Origin: an uncultured Kangiella sp.
Lineage (GTDB): Bacteria > Pseudomonadota > Gammaproteobacteria > Enterobacterales > Kangiellaceae
Length of the DNA stretch: 64,000 bases
Assembly (NCBI GenBank): GCA_947503345.1
Contig: CANNCW010000001.1
Span: 248,001 to 312,000 of the forward strand
Reading direction: 5' to 3'
Numbering within the stretch: the first letter of the stretch is position 1; every line of letters starts with the position of its first letter. Below the pieces are notes generated by a model. That model was not told the origin of the DNA and searched no databases. It saw nothing but the letters and a program-made list of their open reading frames with translations. The position numbers and the translations under genes are program-made. Below, one piece after another: positions 35,991-45,898 of this stretch.

Positions 35991-36019
35991 ATAAAGGGTT
36001 AATACATCTAACCCTTTAT
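35991..36019. terminator. Hairpin between the converging M23 and murA genes
   Basis: Stem ATAAAGGGTTA / TAACCCTTTAT (11 bp) with a loop of seven lies 22 nt after the M23 stop and 25 nt after the murA stop on the other strand. The arms are A/T-tipped but there is no long T-run, so termination strength is uncertain. Confidence 0.6.
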
Positions 36020-36043
36020 TGAAAAGTCATTAGTGTTAACTTT

Positions 36044-37312
<1,269 letters not shown>

Positions 37313-37361
37313 TCAAAATACTGGTATGACAGTGCTTTCGCGTCAACTTTTGCGAAAAGCT

Positions 37362-37607
37362 TTACTGAAAGTGCTTTACTTTTTGCCACTCTTCATCAGT
37401 GTACGCTTTGATGGTCAAAGCATGGATTGCACCGCTGGCAATATGTTCATTAACCGTAGCATAAACCATTTGTTGGCGCTTTACTGAGCGTAAACCCGCA
37501 AATGCTTTGCTGACTAGCACTACCGAAAAATGGCTACCATCGCCGTCCACTTTTAGATGGTTGCAGTCAATTGCATCGGAGATTAGCTGTTCAATCGTTT
37601 CAATCAT
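37362..37607 (-). CDS. ibaG: BolA-family protein IbaG
   Basis: IbaG (YrbA) is a BolA-like protein that partners monothiol glutaredoxin in iron-sulfur handling and acid resistance. The 81-residue protein has the BolA fold motif: VDGDGSHFSVVLVSKAF, then GLRSVKRQQMVYATVNE and the C-terminal HALTIKAYT. It is upstream of murA, which is the typical place and separates IbaG from BolA. No mla genes precede it as they do in E. coli. Confidence 0.93.
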   Translation of the reverse strand: MIETIEQLISDAIDCNHLKVDGDGSHFSVVLVSKAFAGLRSVKRQQMVYATVNEHIASGAIHALTIKAYTDEEWQKVKHFQ

Positions 37608-38031
37608 AATTCACCTTCGAATGGCCTAATCAGAACCCAAGCACTTCCTAAGAAGCTAAGATAACCGATAAAAGTTACCTTAATCTCGAACAAAATGGCC
37701 ATTTCATTATCAAGTCTGTCAAAATCTGGCGAGATTTTACCCTAATTTACGTCTAGAAACACCTTAATAAAGGTTATCATTTAATAGTAGCGAATCTTAC
37801 CTATAGGTGACAGGCTTGTCAGGGATCAGTTACAATAGACGGCTTTATGCGTCATTATTGATAAGCACGGATTAATAAGCAGTACTCGGCAATGGTTTGA
37901 AACAACTTCGGGCTTGCTTTTAATGGGTTGCTATTATCTTATAAAAGAATACTTAAGAATCTTGAATAAGATAACAAAATTTCATGGGCCTATTGTCCAT
38001 AAAGATAATCAGAAATTAAACTAGGATTTCC
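37608..38031. other. Divergent regulatory region of ibaG-murA and the yrbG-lpt operon
   Basis: About 420 bases with no open frame. It contains the predicted yrbG promoter at 37807-37836 and a leader of about 190 nt in which I see no riboswitch or strong hairpin. In E. coli mla genes occupy this space; nothing of them remains here. The minus-strand promoter for ibaG-murA could not be pinned down. Confidence 0.6.
37807..37836 (+). promoter_or_regulatory. Candidate sigma70 promoter for yrbG-kds-lpt
   Basis: GTGACA (37807-37812), an 18-bp spacer and TACAAT (37831-37836). Both hexamers differ from consensus at one base. It lies about 190 bp before yrbG on the correct strand, with no competing match as good in the region. 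Confidence 0.6.
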
Positions 38032-39015
38032 ATGTTAGAGTATCTTGCTTACTTAGTGGTAGGCATCAGTTTATTAGTTTGGAGTGCCGATCGATTTACC
38101 GACGGTGCGGCTGCCATTGCTCAAAACTTTGGCGTTTCACGCTTAATAGTTGGCTTAACCATTGTTGCCATTGGCTCTTCTTCGCCTGAAATCTTCGTTT
38201 CTTTGATGGATTCCATTAAACCTTGTGAGTTAGGGGATTTAGAATGTGGACCTAAATTGGCCATTGGTAACGCTATTGGCTCCAACATTGCCAATGTCGC
38301 GATGGTTTTAGGTATTACCGCTATTGTTCGTCCTTTATTAGTTGATTCAGGTACCTTGCGTCGCGAAATACCAATACTTTTTGGTGTGACTTTAATGGCT
38401 TTATTATTCCTGTGGGATCTCCAATTAAGTCATGTTGAAGGCGGTATTTTACTTTTCTCTTTAGTAAGTTACTTCATCTGGTTAGTACGCTTAGGCATTA
38501 AATCGCGTGTCAAAGACGACCCCATGTTGGAAGAAATTATAGACGAGTTACCAGACTCAATGAGCAATGGTAAAGCTATATTCTATGTAGTCATCGGTTT
38601 AATTTTATTGGTCGTTAGTTCTAATATTTTAATCAAAGGTGCTTCAGGTATAGCTCTTCATTTCGGCGTTTCAGAAACCGTAATTGGCCTTACTATTGTT
38701 GCGCTAGGAACTAGTTTGCCAGAGCTTGCAGCCTCGATTGCAGGGGTTTTAAAAGAAGAATATGAAATCGCCATTGGTAATGTTATTGGTTCCAATATTT
38801 TTAATCTATTAGCTGTTTTGGGTATTCCGGCACTGATAGCAGCTCCATCGATTGAAGAAACCATATTAACTTTTGATTACCCTGTAATGTTTGGTTTAAC
38901 CATTGCAATGGCAGCGATGGCTTATGGCTTTAGAGGCCCTGGTAAAATCAACCGCTGGGAAGGAATCATTTTATTAGGCGTCTTTATCGGGTATTATGCG
39001 CTAAGATTCTTTTAA
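38032..39015 (+). CDS. yrbG: Sodium/calcium exchanger-family protein YrbG
   Basis: YrbG belongs to the Ca2+:cation antiporter family. The 327-residue protein has about ten membrane helices in two inverted repeats, each with its alpha motif: GSSSPEIFVSLMDS with GNAIGSNIANVAMVLG, and GTSLPELAASIAG with GNVIGSNIFNLLAVLG. Between them is a short cytoplasmic acidic loop. First gene before kdsD, as in E. coli. The transported ion is not proven by sequence. Confidence 0.93.
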   Translation: MLEYLAYLVVGISLLVWSADRFTDGAAAIAQNFGVSRLIVGLTIVAIGSSSPEIFVSLMDSIKPCELGDLECGPKLAIGNAIGSNIANVAMVLGITAIVRPLLVDSGTLRREIPILFGVTLMALLFLWDLQLSHVEGGILLFSLVSYFIWLVRLGIKSRVKDDPMLEEIIDELPDSMSNGKAIFYVVIGLILLVVSSNILIKGASGIALHFGVSETVIGLTIVALGTSLPELAASIAGVLKEEYEIAIGNVIGSNIFNLLAVLGIPALIAAPSIEETILTFDYPVMFGLTIAMAAMAYGFRGPGKINRWEGIILLGVFIGYYALRFF

Positions 39016-39074
39016 AATCAGATAATTAACCTCTGATTAATCAAGCTTAAACGGGCAAAAATACAGCATTTACT

Positions 39075-40049
39075 ATGGACAAAACAAACTCTTTCCTAGA
39101 TAGCGCCAAACAGGTATTTGCCATTGAGCAAAAGGCCATTCAAGAGCTTTCAACCACTTTAGGAGTTGAATTTAGCGAAGCTTGTCAGAAGATATTAGAT
39201 TGTCAGGGAAAAGTTGTCGTCATTGGTATGGGTAAATCAGGCCATATCGGTAATAAAATGGCCGCGACCTTAGCGAGCACTGGAACACCAGCATTTTTTG
39301 TGCATCCTGCAGAAGCAAGCCATGGCGACTTAGGCATGATTGGTGAACAAGATATTATCATCGCCCTTTCTAATTCAGGCGAAACCCACGAAGTTACCGC
39401 CTTATTGCCCGTTATCAAACGCCGTGGTATTCCGTTAGTTTCAATCACTGGCAACCCGAACTCACAATTAGCAAAAGCTAGCCAAGTACATTTAACCGTC
39501 TCGGTAAAACAAGAAGCTTGTCCTCATAACCTAGCACCAACAGCGTCAACAACCGCAGTTTTAGTATTAGCTGATGCCATTGCAGTAAGCTTATTAGAAG
39601 CACGTGGATTCACCGCGGATGACTTCGCCTTATCACACCCCGGCGGTAGTTTAGGCAAAAAGTTACTATTAATGGTTGATGATTTGATGCACTCAGGCGA
39701 GAACTTCCCCGCCGTTTCTGAGACCGTTACCGTCAAAGAAGCATTATTGGAAATGACCAACAAACGATTAGGAATGACCGCTGTAGTTAATGCTAACAAG
39801 CAACTACTAGGTATATTTACCGATGGTGATTTACGTCGCTCACTAGAAAAAGGCATCGATTTAATAAGCCAGCCCATAGGCGAGCTAATGACAAAAAACT
39901 GTACTACCGTGAACGCAGGAACCCTTGCATCTGAAGCAGTACTTATAATGCAAACCAAAAGCATTAATGCGTTAATAGTTTTAAATGAACAAAACCAGCC
40001 TATCGGAGCTCTAAATATGCATGATATGCTTAAAGCAGGTATTGTTTAA
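39075..40049 (+). CDS. kdsD: D-arabinose-5-phosphate isomerase KdsD
   Basis: KdsD converts ribulose-5-phosphate to arabinose-5-phosphate, the first step toward Kdo for lipopolysaccharide. The 324-residue protein has an SIS domain (GMGKSGHIGNKMAATLAS near residue 49, HPAEASHGDLGM) and two C-terminal CBS domains (about 200-320). It lies in the yrbG-kdsD-kdsC-lptCAB operon, with kdsC starting two bases after its stop. Confidence 0.95.
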   Translation: MDKTNSFLDSAKQVFAIEQKAIQELSTTLGVEFSEACQKILDCQGKVVVIGMGKSGHIGNKMAATLASTGTPAFFVHPAEASHGDLGMIGEQDIIIALSNSGETHEVTALLPVIKRRGIPLVSITGNPNSQLAKASQVHLTVSVKQEACPHNLAPTASTTAVLVLADAIAVSLLEARGFTADDFALSHPGGSLGKKLLLMVDDLMHSGENFPAVSETVTVKEALLEMTNKRLGMTAVVNANKQLLGIFTDGDLRRSLEKGIDLISQPIGELMTKNCTTVNAGTLASEAVLIMQTKSINALIVLNEQNQPIGALNMHDMLKAGIV

Positions 40050-40051
40050 CT

Positions 40052-40612
40052 ATGACTCGATTCAATCCGCAATTAGAAAACCTATCGCAAGGCTTGCTAG
40101 AAAAAGCCAGTAAAATTCGCTTGTTAATTTGCGATGTGGATGGTGTTTTAAGTAATGGCCAAGTCATAATTGGAAACTCCGGTGAAGAACTAAAGACCTT
40201 TAATATAAAAGATGGATTTGGCATAAAAGCTTTGCAAAAACACCATATCCCGACGGCAATTATTACAGGGCGTAATTCTAAAATTGTAGAAAAGCGCTGC
40301 CTAGAGCTTTCTATTAGTGATTTTTATCAGGGACATTTAGACAAAGAGGCTGCTTTTAAAGAGTTATGTGAAAAATACAACATAGGTCCGGATCAAGTGT
40401 GTCATGTCGGTGATGATCTACCTGATTTGCCATTGATTCAAACCGCTGGTTTAGGAGTTGCAGTCGCAGATGCTCATTGGTTTGTAAAAAATAATGCTGA
40501 TTGGGTGACCTCACAAAACGGTGGCTTTGGTGCAGTTCGCGAAGTTTGTGATTTGATTATGCACAGCCAAACTTTGCTAGAAAAGCATTTAAGTAATTAC
40601 CTTCGAGATTAA
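40052..40612 (+). CDS. kdsC: Kdo-8-phosphate phosphatase KdsC
   Basis: KdsC removes the phosphate of Kdo-8-P. The 186-residue HAD-family protein has the nucleophile motif CDVDGVLSNG near residue 28, a Ser/Thr motif in AIITGRNS, and the acidic HVGDDLPDLPL motif. No cap domain is present, as expected for the C0 subclass that works as a tetramer. It follows kdsD by two bases and precedes lptC by two. Confidence 0.96.
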   Translation: MTRFNPQLENLSQGLLEKASKIRLLICDVDGVLSNGQVIIGNSGEELKTFNIKDGFGIKALQKHHIPTAIITGRNSKIVEKRCLELSISDFYQGHLDKEAAFKELCEKYNIGPDQVCHVGDDLPDLPLIQTAGLGVAVADAHWFVKNNADWVTSQNGGFGAVREVCDLIMHSQTLLEKHLSNYLRD

Positions 40613-40614
40613 CG

Positions 40615-41169
40615 ATGAATTTCTTTAAAGGGCGCGCCATTTTATGGTTACTAATCCCCATTACCATATTGGTAGCTTTTTTATGGGATCGCTCAGAAGT
40701 AAACCGCCCAAACTTTATCCAAGAAAAAACGAATCCTGACTATTACTTAATAAATACCAGTTCCATTGAGTTTAATGTTGATGGGGTCGCCGAACGTCAA
40801 TTTAAAAGCGATAAAACTTTACATTACATCCTTAAACAAGAAACCTCTATGGACAATCCAGTTTTAAAATTTACTAACGAACAAAACGAGCAATGGCAAT
40901 TATCTGCCACCAAAGCTGTCAGTCTAGAAGCTAAGCAAGAGTTGCATTTAACGGATGGTGTGACGGTAATGGTTCAATCTGCAAGTGGTGATCATGCAGA
41001 GTTAACCACCAAACAATTGATAGTTGATTTTGCTAAAGAAATTGCTAATACAGATGAAGCCATTACTTTAAAAAATGATTTCTATCAGCTTACTGCGGTT
41101 GGTATGAGCGCCAACCTTAAAGACAATACCATTCACTTTAAATCTGAGGTAGTATCAGAAGAGTTATGA
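40615..41169 (+). CDS. lptC: Lipopolysaccharide export protein LptC
   Basis: LptC passes LPS from LptBFG to LptA in the periplasm. The 184-residue protein has a single N-terminal membrane helix (about residues 7-24) and a periplasmic beta-jellyroll domain of the OstA/LptC type. LptC is poorly conserved, so the call leans on architecture plus position between kdsC and lptA, whose start it overlaps by four bases (ATGA). Confidence 0.93.
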   Translation: MNFFKGRAILWLLIPITILVAFLWDRSEVNRPNFIQEKTNPDYYLINTSSIEFNVDGVAERQFKSDKTLHYILKQETSMDNPVLKFTNEQNEQWQLSATKAVSLEAKQELHLTDGVTVMVQSASGDHAELTTKQLIVDFAKEIANTDEAITLKNDFYQLTAVGMSANLKDNTIHFKSEVVSEEL

Positions 41170-41879
41170 AGATTTTAATTAGCATTCTTTTTATTTCGCT
41201 TATTTCTACTTCAGTGTTTGCCGCTGAACTTGAAAAATCACGAATCAAATCTAATGAATCGTTTCTTGCTAAAAATAACTCTATTACTTATCAAGGCAAC
41301 GTTCGTTACACCCACGGCGCGTTAAAAATCAATGCTGATAAATTAAGTCGCGATCCGAAATCAAGAAAAATCAATGTTACTGGCAACCCTGTCAAAGTCA
41401 CATTTAAAGATGTTCGAGGAGAAGAAACTCAAATCGTAACTCCTGAAATTATTTACTTTGAATCCACTGGTGAAATTGTAGCCAAGAGCAGCACTCAAAG
41501 CCTTATTCAAATAGAGCAAACTTCTAGACAAGATAGACTAAAATTAATCGGTAGCAAGTTAAATGCCAATCGAAAAACATCTGGAGGCTTTAGCTTTACT
41601 TTAACAGGGAATCCAACACGGTTTGAGTTACAACGCCCCAATCAACCGCTAATTGAAGCACAAGCTACTAGTCTGAGCTCTAATGGTAAAGGTCGTCAAA
41701 CTCGCTTGAATGGTAACGTAAAGTTGCGTCAGGGGGATTCAGTCATGGCAGCTGCGTCTATGCTTTATGATGGTGAAACAGAGTTGATTTCAGCGCAACA
41801 ATCAGAAGATGGATCACAACGAGTTGAAACTGAATTCTTCTGGGATAAAGAAGAACAAGAAGATAAAGAGCAACCCTAA
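41166..41879 (+). CDS. lptA: LPS periplasmic bridge protein LptA
   Basis: LptA subunits stack to carry LPS across the periplasm. The 237-residue protein has a Sec signal (cleavage near VFA-AE, residue 19) and an OstA-type beta domain with [19 protein letters not shown]. It is about 50 residues longer than E. coli LptA; the extra length lies in the middle and in an acidic Glu/Asp/Lys-rich tail. Starts inside the end of lptC, ends one base before lptB. Confidence 0.93.
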   Translation: MKILISILFISLISTSVFAAELEKSRIKSNESFLAKNNSITYQGNVRYTHGALKINADKLSRDPKSRKINVTGNPVKVTFKDVRGEETQIVTPEIIYFESTGEIVAKSSTQSLIQIEQTSRQDRLKLIGSKLNANRKTSGGFSFTLTGNPTRFELQRPNQPLIEAQATSLSSNGKGRQTRLNGNVKLRQGDSVMAAASMLYDGETELISAQQSEDGSQRVETEFFWDKEEQEDKEQP

Positions 41880-41880
41880 G

Positions 41881-42606
41881 ATGACCATTTTATATGCAAA
41901 ATCCCTGGCCAAAAGTTATAAATCTCGAAAAGTTGTAGAGAACGTTAGCTTACAAGTTGAGCAAGGTGCTGTCGTCGGTTTGCTTGGTCCGAATGGTGCA
42001 GGAAAAACCACTTCTTTTTACATGATCGTTGGTTTGGTTCCCTCAGATGCTGGCAAGATTTTACTCGATGATAATGAGCTGACCTCGGTTGCTATGCATA
42101 ACCGTGCTAAGATGGGTATTGGATATTTACCACAAGAAGCCTCTATTTTTCGAAAGCTAACGGTACAAGATAATATAATGGCCATTCTGCAATTACGTTC
42201 AGAGCTTTCGGATTCCGAACGTGAAGAAAAATTAGAGCAGTTGTTAAAAGAGTTTCACATCGAACACATTCGCAGAAGTTTAGGCATGAGTCTTTCCGGT
42301 GGCGAAAGACGCCGTGTTGAGATTGCACGTGCCCTAGCAAATGACCCAAAATTTATATTATTAGATGAACCTTTCGCTGGTGTTGACCCTATTTCAGTAA
42401 TTGAAATCAAAGGTATTATTCAGCAACTAAAAGAACGCGGTCTGGGCGTTTTAATTACCGATCACAATGTTCGTGAAACCCTAGATGTTTGTGAACACGC
42501 CTATATTGTTGATGCGGGAAATATCATTGCGGAAGGCACTCCTGATGAAATATTAACCAACAAATTAGTCCGTGAACGTTACCTTGGTGAACACTTTACT
42601 ATGTAA
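41881..42606 (+). CDS. lptB: LPS export ABC ATPase LptB
   Basis: LptB powers LPS extraction from the inner membrane together with LptF and LptG, which are not in this window. The frame is open from 41809, but the real start is ATG 41881, one base after the lptA stop, giving the usual [12 protein letters not shown] start and 241 residues. Walker A is GPNGAGKTT, the signature is [10 protein letters not shown] and Walker B is [13 protein letters not shown], all intact. Confidence 0.97.
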   Translation: MTILYAKSLAKSYKSRKVVENVSLQVEQGAVVGLLGPNGAGKTTSFYMIVGLVPSDAGKILLDDNELTSVAMHNRAKMGIGYLPQEASIFRKLTVQDNIMAILQLRSELSDSEREEKLEQLLKEFHIEHIRRSLGMSLSGGERRRVEIARALANDPKFILLDEPFAGVDPISVIEIKGIIQQLKERGLGVLITDHNVRETLDVCEHAYIVDAGNIIAEGTPDEILTNKLVRERYLGEHFTM

Positions 42607-42765
42607 AGTTATTTAAGAATCAATGCGTTGTCAGCCCTATAATCTTACTTAGGCCTTGATTTACAAAATTTCATACTTATCTTATTAATAAGCACTTGCA
42701 AGCCCCACTCCTTAGGAGTAACTTGTTAGTTAAAGGAATTATTATAGAGAATAGATAATAACTGA

Positions 42766-44148
42766 ATGAACCAAGAGTTAGAATTACAACTCAAACAACA
42801 GTTAAAACTGAATCCTCAGTTGCAGCAATCTTTAAAACTGCTCCAGCTTTCACAGCTAGAATTGGCTCAAGAAATTCAAATGCAACTCGAAAGCAACCCT
42901 CTTTTCAATAGTGATGACAGTAATCAACAAGAGCCAGAACTCAATAGCTCTGAGATATCCATTACCGCTTCTTCCCAAATAAATCCTAATACCAACTACT
43001 CATTAGATGAAAATTACTGGGAAAAAGTTGCAGACACTAAGGATCTGAAAGAAAAACTGGAACATCAATTACAGTTACATAATTTGTCTCGACTAGATTT
43101 AGAGATTGGTTACTACATTATCGAAAACCTCAATGAACAAGGCTTTTTAATCGCAGATGAGAATGAAATTTGCATGCAACTTATGCGAGACACTGGTCAT
43201 AAAGCAACTTGTGCTGAAGTTACTACTATAAAACACCTAATACAATCTTTCGAACCTTCAGGATGTGCAAGTAATAACTTACAAGAGTTTTTATTATTTC
43301 AAATAAATGACTCGAAAACGGTCAAGCATCGCGCCCCTTCTACTAAGCTAATCGCCGAGCTTGTTGCGGAACATTTCAATTTACTAGCCAATCAACAATA
43401 TCAATTGATAAGCTCAAAATTAAATATATCGCTTGAGCAAACCAAGTCGTTATTATCCCAAATTCAATCGTTCAGACAAAGACCGAATGACTATCAAGCA
43501 GAGTCGGTTAACAATTATATTCGACCCGATATAGCTGTCAGAAATCTAAATGGAAATTGGAGAGCTCAAGTTATAAAAAATAATACACCTCTCTTGAGCG
43601 TTAATAAAACTTATTTGGAGTTGGCGAAAAATAGTTCAGATCCAGCTGAAATAAAATATATTAAAGACAAAGCTTTTCAAGCACAGCAATTTATTCATGC
43701 ACTAGAAGCACGCCAAACCACCTTACAAAAAGTTGCTAATTATTTGGTTCAGTATCAAACACAATACTTTGAACATGGTGATATAGCCTTAAAGCCCTTA
43801 AAACTCAATGATCTTGCAGATGCATTAGAATTACACGAATCAACGATTTCGAGAGCTACCAGTAACAAATACATTCAAACACCTAATGGAGTGCTTCCCA
43901 TGAAGTCACTCTTTTCTAACGCAATTAACACCACTAAAGGAGGTGATTGGTCGCAAACTGCTGTTAAATCTCAAATACAACAGCTAATCCAAGCGGAACC
44001 TTCCCGCAAACCCTTGAGCGATAACTCAATTGTGAGGTTACTTAATGATAAGGGCATCAAGATAGCTCGCCGTACTGTGGCTAAATATCGCGACTCCCTA
44101 CAAATCCCAAGTGCCAGTAAACGTAAGCAGTTATCCGCATTACAATAA
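42766..44148 (+). CDS. rpoN: RNA polymerase sigma-54 factor RpoN
   Basis: RpoN directs transcription from -24/-12 promoters under AAA+ activators. The 460-residue protein has the Gln/Leu-rich region I at the start (LNPQLQQSLKLLQLSQLEL), a core-binding region, a helix-turn-helix at LHESTISRATSNKYIQTPNG and the RpoN box ARRTVAKYR near residue 440. It is about 15 residues shorter than the E. coli protein, apparently in the acidic region II, which varies in length. It sits in the standard lptB-rpoN-hpf-ptsN order, 159 nt after lptB. Confidence 0.96.
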   Translation: MNQELELQLKQQLKLNPQLQQSLKLLQLSQLELAQEIQMQLESNPLFNSDDSNQQEPELNSSEISITASSQINPNTNYSLDENYWEKVADTKDLKEKLEHQLQLHNLSRLDLEIGYYIIENLNEQGFLIADENEICMQLMRDTGHKATCAEVTTIKHLIQSFEPSGCASNNLQEFLLFQINDSKTVKHRAPSTKLIAELVAEHFNLLANQQYQLISSKLNISLEQTKSLLSQIQSFRQRPNDYQAESVNNYIRPDIAVRNLNGNWRAQVIKNNTPLLSVNKTYLELAKNSSDPAEIKYIKDKAFQAQQFIHALEARQTTLQKVANYLVQYQTQYFEHGDIALKPLKLNDLADALELHESTISRATSNKYIQTPNGVLPMKSLFSNAINTTKGGDWSQTAVKSQIQQLIQAEPSRKPLSDNSIVRLLNDKGIKIARRTVAKYRDSLQIPSASKRKQLSALQ

Positions 44149-44176
44149 ACTCATTAACTATCGAAGGAATTTAACT

Positions 44177-44464
44177 ATGCAAATCAATTTAACAGGTCGT
44201 CATATGGAAGTTACCGAAGCACTTAAATCATTCGTTAACGATAAATTTGCTCGTTTAGAACGACACTTTGATCACATCAATAATGTTTACGTCATTTTAA
44301 GCGTTGAAAAGGTGCGTCAAATCGCCGAAGCCACTCTAAATGTTAATGGTGGAGAGATTTTTGCAAACAGTGAAGCAGAAGATATGTATGCGGCTATTGA
44401 TTTATTAGTTGATAAACTAGACCGTCAAGTGATAAAACATAAAGAGAAAATGACCAGACATTAA
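44177..44464 (+). CDS. hpf: Ribosome hibernation promoting factor HPF (short form)
   Basis: HPF dimerises and silences ribosomes in stationary phase. The frame is open from 44111, but ATG 44177 has AAGGAA seven bases upstream and gives the typical start QINLTGRHMEVTEAL. The resulting 95-residue protein is the short form, lacking the C-terminal dimerisation domain of long HPF. It lies between rpoN and ptsN. Confidence 0.95.
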   Translation: MQINLTGRHMEVTEALKSFVNDKFARLERHFDHINNVYVILSVEKVRQIAEATLNVNGGEIFANSEAEDMYAAIDLLVDKLDRQVIKHKEKMTRH

Positions 44465-44477
44465 TTTCACTATATAA

Positions 44478-44990
44478 ATGCAAATATCCGAGATATTGCT
44501 CCCCGAGCTTTGTTTGTTAGGGGAGCAAGCAACCAGTCGAAAAAAAGCCATTCAAGTCGTAGCCCAAGCATTAAGTAAATACAACGCAGAGCTTGATGAT
44601 TTTGAAATATTGAAAACTTTAATTGCAAGAGAGCAACTGGGTTCCACTGCTATTGGCAATGGCGTAGCTTTGCCTCATGGAAGAATGGAGAATTGCCAAC
44701 AACCCATAGCTGTTTTACTCCACCTTGCTGAGGGCATTAATTTTGCGGCGCCTGATGAAGAGGCTGTAGATTTGATTTTCTGCTTGCTGGTACCAACCGA
44801 TTATAATTTCCAACAACTAGGTGGACTAAATACGATTGTAGAAATATTTCAAAATAAAGTCTTGCGTGCGCAAATGAGAAATGCACATAATGGCGAAGCA
44901 CTTTACGAAATAATGCATAAAGCTCTAGTTAGTTGCGATAAAGAAAAACTTAAGGAATCAAAGCCATCAAATGAAGTTAGTAATTCTTAG
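44478..44990 (+). CDS. ptsN: Nitrogen PTS EIIA component PtsN
   Basis: PtsN (EIIA-Ntr) is a regulatory phosphoprotein that in E. coli controls potassium transport among other things. The 170-residue protein has the PTS EIIA type-2 fold, with the phosphorylated His in GVALPHGRM (near residue 63) and GSTAIGNG before it. It follows hpf by 13 nt and overlaps rapZ by 20 nt. The gene for its phosphodonor NPr is not found after rapZ. Confidence 0.95.
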   Translation: MQISEILLPELCLLGEQATSRKKAIQVVAQALSKYNAELDDFEILKTLIAREQLGSTAIGNGVALPHGRMENCQQPIAVLLHLAEGINFAAPDEEAVDLIFCLLVPTDYNFQQLGGLNTIVEIFQNKVLRAQMRNAHNGEALYEIMHKALVSCDKEKLKESKPSNEVSNS

Positions 44991-45834
44991 CGGAAGATCC
45001 GGTTCTGGAAAATCTATAGCCTTAAACGCCTTAGAAGATGCTGGGTACTATTGTATTGATAATCTACCACTTGGTTTAACCCTTGATGTAATAAAATATC
45101 ACTTCACGAAAACAGATGCTTTAGCAATAAGTGTTGATGCTCGCAATCCAAAGAATCTAGAATCATTTTCCCAAGAAATAGAAAAGATAAAAATTGTACA
45201 TCCTGAGCTTAAAGTCGTTTTTGTTGATGCCAAAGAATCTATATTGTTAAAGCGTTTTAGTGAAACCAGAAGACGTCACCCTCTTACCCACCAAGGAATT
45301 TCACTTGGTGAAGCTATTAAACAAGAAGAAAGGCTAATAACACCAATTAGAGCTATGGCAGATCTTGTTATCAACACTAGTAGCCTAACTCCCCATGAAT
45401 TAAGAGAACAAATTAAAACACGAGTTTCTGCTAATACTCACTCTAGTAGCATGGATATACTTTTCACATCTTTTGGCTTCAAGCACGGAGCACCACAAGA
45501 CGCCGACTTTATCTTTGATGCTCGTTGTTTACCAAACCCTCATTGGGTGCCTGATTTACGCCCTTTTACCGGTAGAGATGAACCTATTCAAAACTACCTA
45601 GGCAATGAAGATCAAGTTATGGAATATCTATGGCAACTCCGAGTTTTTCTTGATACTTGGTTACCAAAATTCGCAGCTCAAGACAGAAGTTACTTTACTT
45701 TCGCCATTGGTTGTACCGGTGGTAAACATCGCTCAGTGTACTTAATTGAAAAGTTAAAAGAGCACTTTATAACCCTCTATCCCAATCTTAAAGTTCGACA
45801 TACTCAATTAGAAAAACTCGACAAACAAAACTAG
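44971..45834 (+). CDS. rapZ: RNase adapter protein RapZ
   Basis: RapZ binds glucosamine-6-phosphate and guides RNase E to the sRNA GlmZ in enterobacteria, tuning GlmS and so peptidoglycan/LPS precursors. The 287-residue protein has Walker A SGRSGSGKS near the N-terminus, a second nucleotide motif around FVDAKE, and a C-terminal RNA-binding domain with GCTGGKHRSV. Its ATG overlaps ptsN. In E. coli npr follows; here mgtE does. Confidence 0.95.
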   Translation: MKLVILSGRSGSGKSIALNALEDAGYYCIDNLPLGLTLDVIKYHFTKTDALAISVDARNPKNLESFSQEIEKIKIVHPELKVVFVDAKESILLKRFSETRRRHPLTHQGISLGEAIKQEERLITPIRAMADLVINTSSLTPHELREQIKTRVSANTHSSSMDILFTSFGFKHGAPQDADFIFDARCLPNPHWVPDLRPFTGRDEPIQNYLGNEDQVMEYLWQLRVFLDTWLPKFAAQDRSYFTFAIGCTGGKHRSVYLIEKLKEHFITLYPNLKVRHTQLEKLDKQN

Positions 45835-45898
45835 CCATAGCCAGCTAGACAGGTTTTAGGTAAAATCACTTTAAAATCAATCGCTAATTGTGCCAGTC

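Noticed and set aside
42766-44148. Shortened RpoN as a degraded gene
   Set aside because: Region I, helix-turn-helix and RpoN box are all intact; the difference is in the length-variable acidic region.
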